A DNA stretch of 64,000 nucleotides, from assembly GCF_019649055.1 (NCBI RefSeq), contig NW_026570246.1, positions 372,001 to 436,000 on the forward strand, written 5' to 3'. This document shows positions 46,494 through 57,592 of this stretch, in pieces (positions within the stretch are counted from its first letter, which is position 1; the number at the start of each line of letters is the position of its first letter). Source of the stretch: Paramacrobiotus metropolitanus (lineage: Eukaryota; Tardigrada; Eutardigrada; Parachela; Macrobiotidae). The notes under the pieces were generated by a model, which worked only from the letters and a program-made list of their open reading frames with translations, made no database searches and had not been told where the DNA came from. The position numbers were made by a program, and so were the translations under genes.

Positions 46494-47990
46494 ATGCCAC
46501 GTCCACCAGGGGCCGGTGGTCCGCGTTCTATGGGAATAGGGAGAAGAATTCGCCGCGAAGACACCAGCAGCACCGAAACGGGTTCTGCAGAGCGCTCGCA
46601 GAGCCATGTCAGCAGTATTGTGGAGCGTATGGTTACGCCCGAGAATTTAGGTGAGAAACCACCACCGAGACCGATGACACCCATGCCCGGGGACAGCGAT
46701 GAGGAGGAAAATAATGATAACCAGGACGACAGCGATGATCGGACCCCCGTGCCCAGTCGCGCCAACGCCTCGCCTTCGAGAAGTCCCAGTCAGTTGGACA
46801 CGGTACGCCGTGCAAGACTGGCGCGCAAGACCGTCCAGCCTGTCAAGCGCCTAAGCGACGCCTCGCCACGCTCTGTACAGCCATCGCGACGATCCCGCAT
46901 CACGGGGCGAGGTGTTTCCGCGCTTATGCCGCTGCCAAGTATGCATTTGTAATAAAAAAATTATTGTAGATATTGGCTTAATAATTTAAAACAGTATGAA
47001 CAGTAAACCTGTGCATTTTGCGGCTTCTATTATGCGCATATATATAGCGCATTCTATTATGAAAGATATTATTTTTTGAATTTAAACATTTCTCTTATAT
47101 GCATAATGCCTTTGTAATTTGCGGTTTATATAGCGCACCATAATATGAAAAATATTATTTTCGGGGTTTGATAATTTGTAGTTTGCGGTTTATATAGCAC
47201 ATCCACCGCATCATAAAATAGGTTTGAGTTTGTTTATAGTATTATTGTGTGTTTCAGCCTTAATAATTTAATATGTCTAAACTATGAATCGTTGTAATTT
47301 GCGTCTTATGGTTTATGCAGCGCTGAGCGCATTATGTTTTAAAAAATTAAAACGGAATGCAGACGTGAGACAGCACTTTAATTACAGTATCTACTAATGT
47401 CATTATGTAGAATAGATGTATCGTTGAAGTTGGTTAGATACTGTGTATGTTGCATCGGAGTGAATTTATATAAATATAATTCAACAGATGGCTCACCACC
47501 TCCGTCATCCTCTCCATCCGGAGACGGGGGAAATGGATCGCAACCACCCGACAGCCCTCCATCTGAGCGCACTCCCACTCCGGTGCCCCCTCCTGCATCG
47601 AAATCCAAGGCCCGTAAACCATCCACAGCTAAGCCCGTACGCGGTCGACCAACCGCGCAGAAAATTGCTCTGGGACGCCCGAAAGGCGGACGTGGCCCCA
47701 AACCACGACGATCGCGCGTGCTGCAGGAAATTAAGAAAATGCAGCGGGGTACGGAGCTGTTGTTAAGGAAGTTGCCCTTCGGTCGTCTGACCAAGGAGGT
47801 CTCGCAGAAATTTGGAGCATCGCCGTACGACCGTCGCTGGTCTGCTCACGCCCTGCTGGCCATGCAGGAGGCTGCCGAATCGTACATGGTGACATATTTT
47901 GAGGATGCAAACCTCTGTGCGATGCATGCGAATCGAGTGACTATTATGCCGAAGGACATGCAACTGGTGCGCCGGTTGCGCAAAAACTGA
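46494..47990 (+). CDS. CENPA: Centromeric histone H3 variant (CENP-A/CenH3) with long N-terminal tail
   Basis: Two exons, 46494-46938 and 47488-47990, join in phase 1 to 315 residues. The last 90 residues are an H3 fold: [52 protein letters not shown] and [20 protein letters not shown]. Loop 1 (GASPYDRRW) is three residues longer than in canonical H3 and keeps a Trp before ALLAMQEA, both typical of CENP-A. The tail has none of the ARTKQTARKS sequence of H3. It is 225 residues, Ser/Pro/Arg-rich, with AT-hook-like motifs ([22 protein letters not shown]) near the fold. It would replace H3 in centromeric nucleosomes and mark kinetochores. The intron falls within the tail. Alternative: a divergent non-centromeric H3 variant. 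Confidence 0.87.
47025..47240 (+). repeat. Degenerate repeats in the CenH3 intron
   Basis: Variants of TTTGCGGTTTATATAGCGCA and TAATATGAAAAATATTATTT recur three to four times over about 200 bp with diverged spacers. Confidence 0.7.
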
Positions 47991-49530
47991 AAGGTGAAAG
48001 CAGTACCACAGAAACCAGCGCATTTTTTTTGAGTAAACTATGATTGAAAATAGTACATGAAGTGTCATGAATTGCCCCTATGAATTGTTTCATTCCTGTC
48101 AGGAAGACTGCGTTCCTATCAGCTCAGCTGCGCTGAAAAGCCGGGCTTGGACATTTGCCAATGCTTGGAGTATGATAAGCTTTTTGTCGTTTTTGTTCTT
48201 TTAAATTTCTACCTGTGCCAATATTTTGGTTGACGTTTTAGAATGGTGCTCACTTGGTGTTAGTTCCAGTTTCTTACCGATATTTTTTAGTGTATAATAA
48301 TGCGTTGGATGATGTATCAGATTGTTGTGAGGATTGTTTTCATGAGCATTTGCTGTTAGCAGCAGATTATGTTTGTCAAACCGGCTTTGTTATTTATAAA
48401 AATTATTTAAACTTCTTTAAACAGTGTCAAAGTTTTGCTCTTAATTCGGCGTTTCGCACACTAATAGTAAAATGTGGACGCGCGATAGTGACAATACTAG
48501 TACGCGATGCGTAGGGCCGTATCCCGTAAATTGTAAACTCAGACCTGTTTTAATAAACGTTGAACGATTGACCTAAACTTGGTACTATCTGTTAATATAA
48601 TAAATATTTTATATCACTAGAAATTGGAATGTCTTCCACAGTCGTCAAATTTTTGCGTTACAGCTTGCAGAAGGGTCCGTGGTGGGCCTGCTGGTTGTTA
48701 ATTTTAAACGTAATTCTCGGTGAGCAAAATACTGAAAACAGCGAACGCGGCTACGAATACAGTTGTTAGAATTTACAACTTTAACGTTAAACAATGCAAA
48801 AGATAAATACTGTGTATTGTGAGCAGATATGTATCGATATAATTATTATGTATTGAAAGATTCGAAACACGAGTAATTTGAAAATATTAAGGAATAGCGG
48901 AACAGGTATGTAGAATACACTGTAATAACTGATCGTAATAACTAATAAGTTATATCCATATCCGGAATCCTCTGACCGCGAGTGACGTAAATAAAGCTTG
49001 CAACCCAACAGCTGACAGCCACACCACAACCACAAACGTCATCGTGTGTTTGACTGGCTGAACTGAATTCCCTACTGTCTGCAGTGCGCACATCTAACAA
49101 TCAGATTTTTTTAGCTTTTTCCACTTATTCTTGTCGAACATTTGAATTAATCAGGTCTATGCGATGTCCGTTCATTTGTTTGTAGTCTAACAAGACTACC
49201 ATACCACGCTTCACCACCATCACAGATTGCTGACTTTCGCACCGAGTATTATTTTGCAGATTTCGGCTTTATACTTTGTTGCTGCACTGCTGTATTCTAC
49301 CGTTTGTACGGTGTTAATTTGCAATTGTCTGCTGTTCGTGCGTAACGCGAAAGTGTGCCAAGTTGCCAGCGCTGTTAATTCCACCTGTTTGTGATCTGGT
49401 TAAATTTGCCTGTTATTCTGGCCGTTTCTTTAAATCGCAATGTGAAGAAGACTCCGCGTATTAAGTGCCTGCTCTAATTGCTCAAAGTTCGTGTGATCAG
49501 CGCGTACGCCAGACGCCGTAATATTTTAGC
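47991..49530. other. Intergenic between CenH3 and ZIP13
   Basis: 3' flank of CenH3 and presumed promoter of the zinc transporter. An 86-codon plus frame at 48254-48514 begins with an ATG but shows no family features and sits in AT-rich sequence. Confidence 0.4.
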
Positions 49531-52500
49531 ATGACGACGGAGTCCTGCGTGGCGCTGGCAGGCGGCGGGAATTCCTGCGGAGATGCTGGGGATCCGCTGC
49601 ACGCTGTCTCCTTGAGCAATGTGTGGATGTACTCCTTTATTGCCACCATCCTGGTCAGCCTTTGCGGCGTGATACCCATTGTTTTTATCCCGCTGGATGG
49701 CGCGGAGTCCTTGAATACTCCAGGTATGGTACACTGTACGCTTATTGCGAATGTGTAATATTTGGCCCAAGGAGTTTGCAGTTGTTTTTTTTTTGATTTC
49801 TGAAGAAGAGCGAATCGTCTTTTCCTTGCTGTTAAGTGTTAAGTGTCAGTTTGCTGTAATCACACATGTGGTGCATACATCGTGGAGCGGTATTTTCGGT
49901 TCGTATATAATGTACCAAGTATTCCATAAGCTGTAGGTCCGCTCATGTCTTACAAGCAGTTATAATGAATTACTTCTGTTGGAAGTTTTTGTTTTTTAGG
50001 TGGAACGAGTAAATTGCGCATGTTTCTGAGTTTCGCTGTTGGAAGTTTATTGGGTGATGTGTTTTTGCATCTGTTACCCGAAGCGTGGAGGAAATGTTCG
50101 GGTACGAGTAATTTAACTTATTTTGCATTACTATTTTGTATATTTTATTTTGTATTGCATTACTATTGTATTGTATTGCATTTTACTGTTACTGTCTATT
50201 ACTGTTTTGTATTGCATTACTATTGTATTGTATTGCATTTTATTTTGTATTGCATTATTATTTATTACTATTTAGTCCTAAAATTAAAATGTAGTGGCAG
50301 TGTAAGATGCTGTAAAATTAATACTGTGCTGTGTAAAGTACCGTGCTGGTGCAGTCTCAGCTTGCTAATCGTAACTGCTGATGGAATTATTAACTAATGA
50401 ATGTTTTTTTTTTGTAATGCCATAGTTGCTTGCGGTTTAGTGCTTATCATCGATAAATTGTTTAATGTAAAATTGAACATTAATTTGATGTTTTTAATTT
50501 TGATCATGCTTCACACATTATATTGCATTTCTTGTAAAATAACGTTTCTGGTTCTTTGCACCTTTTAAAGACGTTGCAATTTGCAGACCTTCTACTGAAA
50601 GGACTGACACATGGCCTGTTCTGATTATGATTTCAGCTTTCGTAAATTATTAATAATATCAAATTAAAAGCATATAAGTATGCATTTTAAAGTTTTTATA
50701 ATCTTATCTTTGACTTTGCTGCTTTATGTCCTTATACGATATATACAAGTATATTTGGAATGTATTCAGCATTGTTGACTATATGAGATTTTGGATGTTC
50801 CTGATGGTCATTATTCATTAATAGCGTGTCCACTTCTAGGTACTCACGCTCATCTGATGAATGGACTGATGGTGATTTTTGGGATCTTGTCGTTCAGCTT
50901 TGTTGAGAAACTGTGCGAGAGCACAGTGGAAGAAGAAGAGGAAGAAACCGCAACCACACACGTGCAGGTATTTTTGAGTTTTGATAACGCTTGCTTGCAA
51001 AAAAATTCCTAGTAATTACTAATTCGTAGATGATTTTTATTAATTACCTCAGTTATCTGTCACAATCTTTACCCAGTTATTCTTAAAAAAACGTTAAAAC
51101 AGTATTTGCAAGTCGCGCTGACTGTTGAAAACCAGCGGAATTATTATACTGGCTGGAAGTACCGCAAATTTACTGCGCAGAAAATCGATCTATGATATTT
51201 TAACGCATTAACATTACCTTTGAGCCCGGACTGCCGGACGCCATGACATTTTTTATGTATATGAATTTTTGTGGTATCCGCACTTCTTTTTAAAATTTCG
51301 CGCGAGATTAGAAAAATAATTCGTCGTTTTTACACGCGTTGCGATGTGATACTCCATCAGTGCTGAATGCTGATTACGTTCCTGTACTGTACTGAGTCAC
51401 AGTCTGAGTGTAATGTACAGTGGCACTCCTTTGCGTTGGTGCAGTGGCACTCCAAGTGGCAGTCTGCTACCACATTACGCTGTTCGTTTCTGTCGATGTG
51501 GCAGCTACTGAGACCAGCGCGAAAATTTAAAAAAATGCTTAATCTGGACGTGGGATACCTTTTTCGCACAATCATTTAGAACAGCAGCCAGGATCTAGAG
51601 GAGCGAAGTTATTTCTGACTAAAAAAATGCATTTTAATGCGCAAAAAATTTGACAGCGATGGGATTCGAACCCATGAATCTTACGAAATTGGAGCCTAAA
51701 TCCAACGCCTTAACCACTCGGCCACGCTGCCACATTATAGGAGCGTATGTGATATTGTCGATGGTACTGAGCCGGTTCAACAGACGCCTAAATTAACAAT
51801 TTCTCAGTAAAGATAAATAAGTACAAGTATCGATCGCATTGGTACTCGTACATTCAGAATCGGCTACGGTTAACCTTTTCATTTTTCGTGAGGATCATTA
51901 TGTGGATGCGAATAATTGCGAAGTTTGATTGGGATGTTAACTAACGTTGCTGATTTCGAGAAATTGGTTTTTTTGTAGAATGGGAAAGCTTCCGGTGATA
52001 ATTCTTCTTTATCCGAAACCAAGGCGCCGGCTAAGGCGGCAAGTTGGGTAAGGTCTTTTGTATTTGTTTGCTTCGTACCTTTGCAAGTTGCATTGAGATC
52101 CACATTCGTATTGCTTACATCACTTACATGGATCTTTACTTCCCACAGGCTACGGGATATCTTAACCTTTTCGCTAACTGCATGGACAATTTCTCACATG
52201 GTCTGGCTATTGGAGGCAGTTTCCTGGTGAATTTCAAAGTCGGGGCGCTGACAACTCTAGCAATTTTGCTGCATGAAATTCCGCACGGTAAGTCGAATGT
52301 TTATGGGTCAAACCGCGTGTTGCCACTTACCAGTACAGTTCATCTAGTTTGCATAATTACGTTTCTGTAATTGTTCATGCGGTTCTTGATATTGTTAGTT
52401 AATTTAGTAGCCATATCGAAGGAAATTGTGGTGCACTGTATCTGAGTGTTATTTTTCCAAATTTTTTAATGCAGTCGTTTCCATTCTTTTGACGGTGCGG

Positions 52501-53137
52501 TTAAAACGTTTTATATAGTGTTTACCTTGCACAGGTAATTTTTTTTATTACTTTTGGATCGCACGATAAAATCCTGAGTGATAGTTATTTCCTTCGAGAT
52601 TGTGTGTGGTATTGATGTCAAAAGTTGTTTTCGTTTTTCATGTGTTGTTTGCTGTAGAAATTGGAGATTTTGCGATTCTTGTGCGATCTGGATTTAGCAG
52701 AAGAGGGGCAGCGAAAGCTCAGGCAAGGAACTGTCATAAAATTATTTTAAGTAATTTTATAAGACGTGTCATGCAGCTGGGACAGTCGAAAAGGCGACAT
52801 AGCGTAATCAACCGTTTTTATTCAGTTTTTGACGGCTGCTGGTGGTTTGCTGGGCGCATCAGCTGCAATCTGGTTTGAATCAGCGGAGAACGTCCAGGAA
52901 AGAAGTTCTTATATCCTGCCATTTGCAGCGGGCGGTTTTTTGAATATTGCCCTTGTTAATCTGCTGCCTGAATTGTTGCAGGAAAAGAGGCCCATGTAAG
53001 TACTTAATTTGACCTTCACCGAATTTTAATTGCATTTTAAATAAATCTTATTTCGTAGTGAATCTTTGAAACAAATGACCTTCCTGTCCGCTGGCGTGTT
53101 GGTGATGGCGACGGTGACAGTTTTCTTCGAGTCTTAA
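49531..53137 (+). CDS. SLC39A13: Zinc transporter ZIP13 (SLC39A13)
   Basis: Eight exons, 49531-49723, 50000-50101, 50840-50967, 51979-52047, 52149-52287, 52658-52722, 52826-52995 and 53059-53137, join in phase to 314 residues. Membrane segments appear as [56 protein letters not shown] and later hydrophobic stretches. The metal-path motifs are [18 protein letters not shown] in TM4 and the LIV-1 signature HEIPHEIGDFAI in TM5, with the ZIP13-like [10 protein letters not shown] before TM4. ZIP13 moves zinc from Golgi or ER-side compartments to the cytosol. The loop between TM3 and TM4 is short and acidic (EEEEEE), lacking the long His-rich stretch of ZIP7. The intron after exon 6 begins with GC (CAG|GCAAGG). 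Introns 2 and 3 hold a TTGTATTGCATTAC-type repeat and an antisense tRNA-Leu. Confidence 0.93.
50104..50290 (+). repeat. Low-complexity TATTGCATTACTATTG-type repeat
   Basis: Irregular repetition of TTGTATTGCATT and TTACTGTTT words in ZIP13 intron 2, just after the exon 2 donor. Confidence 0.8.
51651..51731 (-). tRNA. tRNA-Leu (anticodon UAG)
   Basis: The minus strand from 51731 reads GGCAGCGTGGCCGAGTGGTT (acceptor arm and D arm with box A), then an anticodon stem-loop TTGGA-TTTAGGC-TCCAA giving anticodon TAG. A class II variable arm follows, then the box B T arm GGTTCGAATCC, and the acceptor 3' strand CGCTGTC with discriminator A. All seven acceptor pairs form (one G-U). There is no intron, and CCA is not encoded. 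It lies antisense inside intron 3 of ZIP13 and would be transcribed by Pol III. Confidence 0.96.
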
Positions 53138-53687
53138 ATTCGATTAGGGAAATAGACAGCGCAGTTTATTTATGACCTTCGTTTGTTGGCAACGTTTGTG
53201 ATTTCATGAGATTAAGATGCTTTTTGTGTGCCTTTGCAACTCGAGGAAAATTTTTATTTTCCGATGAATTTAATTTTTATATTTGAATTTTTTACGCTGC
53301 ATTTCTGAAGTCAAGAACGCGAATAAGTGTTTTCAGCAATTTGTATTTAATTAGAGCGCATTTATGACGCAAAAAGCCAGGGAAAAATTAAGCTCAAATC
53401 ATACAGCACAACATTCCAACCGCGCGCTGTGAATCTAATAGTAACAGTGCTTTACAGCGACCGGCTGGAAATCAGAAAAATAAATTAAAACAGCTGAGAG
53501 ACACGGAGAGAGCACTGAGATTACTCCTCAGCAGCAACATAACCGACGCGCGAAATCATCTGCCACAATTAAAACACCACACTACATAGGCAAAAACCCA
53601 AAAAGCATAAAATTCTCTTCTGTTAATCATAATATCAGAACACGGAAAGCAAACGGAAATAAAAAACCACCCATTCAGCCCTGTTGC
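53138..53687. other. Convergent 3' flanks of ZIP13 and the next gene
   Basis: Holds the 3' UTRs. AATAAA near 53478 fits a ZIP13 polyadenylation signal. Nothing else recognised. Confidence 0.45.
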
Positions 53688-56600
53688 TCAATATTCCGAT
53701 GGAGTGAGGACATTGATATCCGACATGGAGACAGGCATTTTCGGCCGCGGCTTCGTCAGCAAGCGCGCCTTTGTTAGTCCTTGTAGACTCTTCATGTCCT
53801 CCTTCTGATGGAAAAATGTGGCCTCCTCCGCGACTTGGCTCTGCCGCGACGACGGCCGTGTTAGCCAGCCAAAGAAGCCGGTACTCTTCGATTCATTCTG
53901 CTGTATGGGATCCGAAGTTAACACCCGGCGCAACAGCGAGGGTGATCCGGCCGGTGTGTCCCTGGGCGTGGCCGAGGGGGAATCACAGGTGTGGATGACC
54001 GTGCTGGGGATGCTCAGTTTCGAGAATGAGCCCGAATAGTCATCTTGTGAATCATCGTGATCGTGCCCGACGGTAAATGATGGTTTATTGTCTGTAAAAT
54101 AAAAACCAATCCAGGTGTCAAGGAGAGAATTGCTCAAGGCAGGGAATTATCTAGTTGGAGGCCTGTCAAAGGCGACCATGCATGCTGTGTCCATGAATCA
54201 TTTGGCGTATACAAGCCGCAGCGATGTATTCACGATCAATCAAACCATTTCAGTCATTATTGCTTTTCTCAGGAAAAGGGTTTATTCGCAGAAAACGATC
54301 GCGTTATTTTCAAGTATCGATCTGCGGCTGAAGTGTTCGCGAAACACCGAAAATTCATTTCTTCTTACAAAAAAATAAGTACAAATCCAATTTCTTATGA
54401 TTAGTGACCGCAATAAAAAAACACAAGCATACGAAGTCAGAAAACCATCAGTATTCATAGAATTATGACTTACGAATACGATTCAACACGCCGGACCGAT
54501 ATTTTGAAATTTCGCACATTGAATTTCAAGGGCTTCGTTTTTCAAGAGTTACTTCAACGTAAGCTGCCGCCAGAACCACATAAAAACGTGCGCAGAATGA
54601 GCAGAAAAATTTACTGATCTATTGTAGTGTTAAAACATGAAACACCTAACTACATCGAAAGATCAAAACAATCAATTCCCAAAATAATTACGAAACGGCT
54701 TGGCGCTTTCATTACTGTCATTATCTTGTTGTCACAATCTACTTCGATTACTCGGGATAATTTGATCCAGGTTGTGTCTCGAGGAAATATGCGGTATCAC
54801 TGCATAATCGAAGATGTTTACATCAACCTCGCCGTAAAACGGTTTATCGTCTGCGTACAGCCACCGAAGCAAGCTAATCGACGGAACGGTGTTTACGAGA
54901 ATGAACCCATCCGTAATGTGCTGCCCTAATCTCGCCCTTATCCGGCACTACCGTTCTGGCAATTAAAATCCTCGACAACAACCTTTCCACAGAATAGCCG
55001 CCCCTTGTGATCCTGGCGAATTACCATACACACAATTCAAATGTAAACACGTTTGTTTTCCAATATTCATGGCAAATTACATAATGATCACAAATCGTGC
55101 TTATTCAGAAACAAGTTATGCAACCGCAGTTCCTAAGATTTTCCAGACGGTTTCGTAATAATTCGCAATTTCGCACCACGTCTGTAGTCTGTACCACTTA
55201 GACTTTGTAAACGGAACCAATCTATCAAGAAACTGAAGCAGTATTAATTTTCGCAGCAGTATTAATTTTCGCAATTTACAAATTTAGGCTTCCCGGACAA
55301 TGTAAACCGAACAGTTCAAAGGGCACGCAAAAATGCTACCACTGGACAAAGGTTACCACGCATAACTGGTATCGATCGGACAGATTTGCCGTTAAAACTG
55401 GCAATATACTCCTGCAGTATTTTGACCTTGACGGGTTATGCAAAGGGTTTACTCGCTTTACGCTTTATCCAGGCGGCAGCATCCGCCCACATCACATTAT
55501 AAATTATAGCGATGCACATTTAACATAGCGAATCAAGAGTAAGCTAATGAAACTGGCATTAATTTTAGGATTAACAGTAAAACCTGGAACTGCAGAAAAA
55601 ACAAAAAACAGTATAACATACGAAACTGCGAAAATTATAATTACACACAGCCTTCCATAAATTATTTTACTGTATTACTTTACGGTAGCTTCATTACGAA
55701 GAGCACGACGTCTCTGAGGCAATTCAATTTCATTATTTATGTAATCAAATAGTCATCTGTTAAAAAGTACACCCCTGACTGGTGAGAAACGAAGAAATAA
55801 ATGACTGACGATTAATTATTTCACTCAACTTCAAAACAGTTTTAAGGGCACAAAAATTTGGATCTTTGGCGCACAAACGACTCTAAGATCACACTGAGTA
55901 AACTTGTAAAATACCAACATATGCAGTACTGTACGCAAATTTCAGATTAAATCAATCAATTTTGGAGAGAGAGCAAATCAGAAAAAAATATATAACAACA
56001 ATAAGACAAAAGCGTGCGACACTTGCTGACGCAACTTAAGAACGAGAACGTGCGGCACAGAAACATGGCGCATTAATTTTTATGAACGAAACGTACGTGA
56101 ACAATAATAACTACGATTTCCTAAACTGAACTACATAATAAAAAGTTACAAAAAGCAAACTTCCAAAACAAAAATACATACAATAGTTACAAGTCCATAA
56201 TTAGCCAAACAACTACCGAAAAGATAAAAAAATGGCCTGATGCATGCCTAAGGTATATCGTGAGCAGTGAGTGCGAACTGGATCGCTTCAATGACATCAT
56301 AGAATATCGAGCAACTTACTGAAAGACGGGCAGAATGGTGGAACTGTTTGAGCAGGTTCCGAGACTACCATTTTCAAAGAAAAGATGTTTGAAAATCAGA
56401 ATACTTTGATAAAAAAAACTCGGTTGTTGATACAAAAGTAAAACAAAACAAACTCACGAGCTAAACCTAAACGCAACAAAATGAAACTGAAAACGAAACG
56501 CGCATATTATTATAGTTCTTGAGCCCTCACGTGAAAGTGCGATCGATAGAGTTCGCGGCATTTACGTCAGCACGTTCATAAAGCCAGTAGTCAGCACTTG

Positions 56601-57592
56601 CACACTGAACGGCAACATTTGGTACGACCCACTGTACTGACACACCTCCCACAGTCCCGCACCATGCGCGTACGTTTAGTTTCCGTGCCACTCGAGTTTG
56701 CCAATATTTACGCATTCTATCTCCTGTTCCTGTATTGTCGTGTACGATAAACAGTTTTCTCGCAGCTTAACCACGAAAACAAGTCGATAAACACGAAGAA
56801 GTTTAACGAGCATACGATATGAGTTTATAATTCGCAGAAATCAGATTTTAAATATTCCACGTCGAAGACAGCCAACGTAATTTTTAACATTTCCCTTTGC
56901 AGCCCATAAATAATGTGCTCGAATAGGAGAATACCAAAACATTACAGTAGTTACAAATATTTACCAATGAAGTGCTTCTAGCTAATTATATGTATGGCCG
57001 TGCCTTATTACAGTCTCGTCTGACGGTATAAATACTGATTTTACTGCTAACTGCTAATTTTTAATCCGGAGCAAAGGATAAAGAGAAAACCGAAAATAAA
57101 CATCACATCACACACCCCTTAATAATGCGTATTAACAATAAATACAGCTAACCACTGCATAGCAACGATCACGTTGACCATGTTGCTAACTTTTTGTTTC
57201 CAAGATTGATAAGCACGCGACGGTCTTGTTCCACAGAAATCTCAATCAAAATTATGCCCGCTAACTCCTCTCACGGTTACTGTGACTTCGTCTAAGGACA
57301 AGTAAATTCAATTTCTTAAAAGCATCTTACCGCTATGCAGGAGATCCATGTTCTTCGTTGGCGATGTTGACAGGCTGAAGGCGCTCAACTGTCCGTATTT
57401 ACTCGGAAGCGGATAAAACTTCATGGGAAACGGATTCTGATGGGGAGGGGGAGATACGGAAATCACCGGGGAATCAGCATCGAGGTTCGCGTAACGATTA
57501 ATACCCAAACGGAGATTCGGCGCCGTGGCTACCTGGCGCAACGAGGAGGGTGTGTTCTCGGTGGGCGGCGTTAGAGTTCCGGCTTGCGGCAT
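53688..57592 (-). CDS. Uncharacterised Ser/Pro-rich protein, two exons, 221 aa
   Basis: Exon 1 (57331-57592) starts MPQAGTLTPPTENTPSSLRQ; exon 2 (53688-54091) ends VSMSDINVLTPSEY. They join in phase 1 across a 3.2-kb intron to 221 residues. The protein has no signal peptide, membrane segment or recognised domain. It is rich in Ser, Pro and Thr, with many S/T-P sites and proline-directed motifs (VISVSPPPHQNPFP, TPRDTPAGSPSLLRR), suggesting a disordered, phosphorylated regulator. The C-terminal 45 residues (GFFGWLTRPSS, KSLQGLTKARLLTKPRP) look the most constrained and may be a short binding module. The large intron could hide alternative exons. The two-exon model rests on open frames, a good donor (G|GTAAGA) and acceptor (TACAG), and matching phase. 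Confidence 0.65.
54092..57330. other. Large intron of the Ser/Pro-rich gene; nothing else recognised
   Basis: AT-rich, with many short frames and no conserved one. Alternative promoters or exons of the host gene cannot be excluded. Confidence 0.4.
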
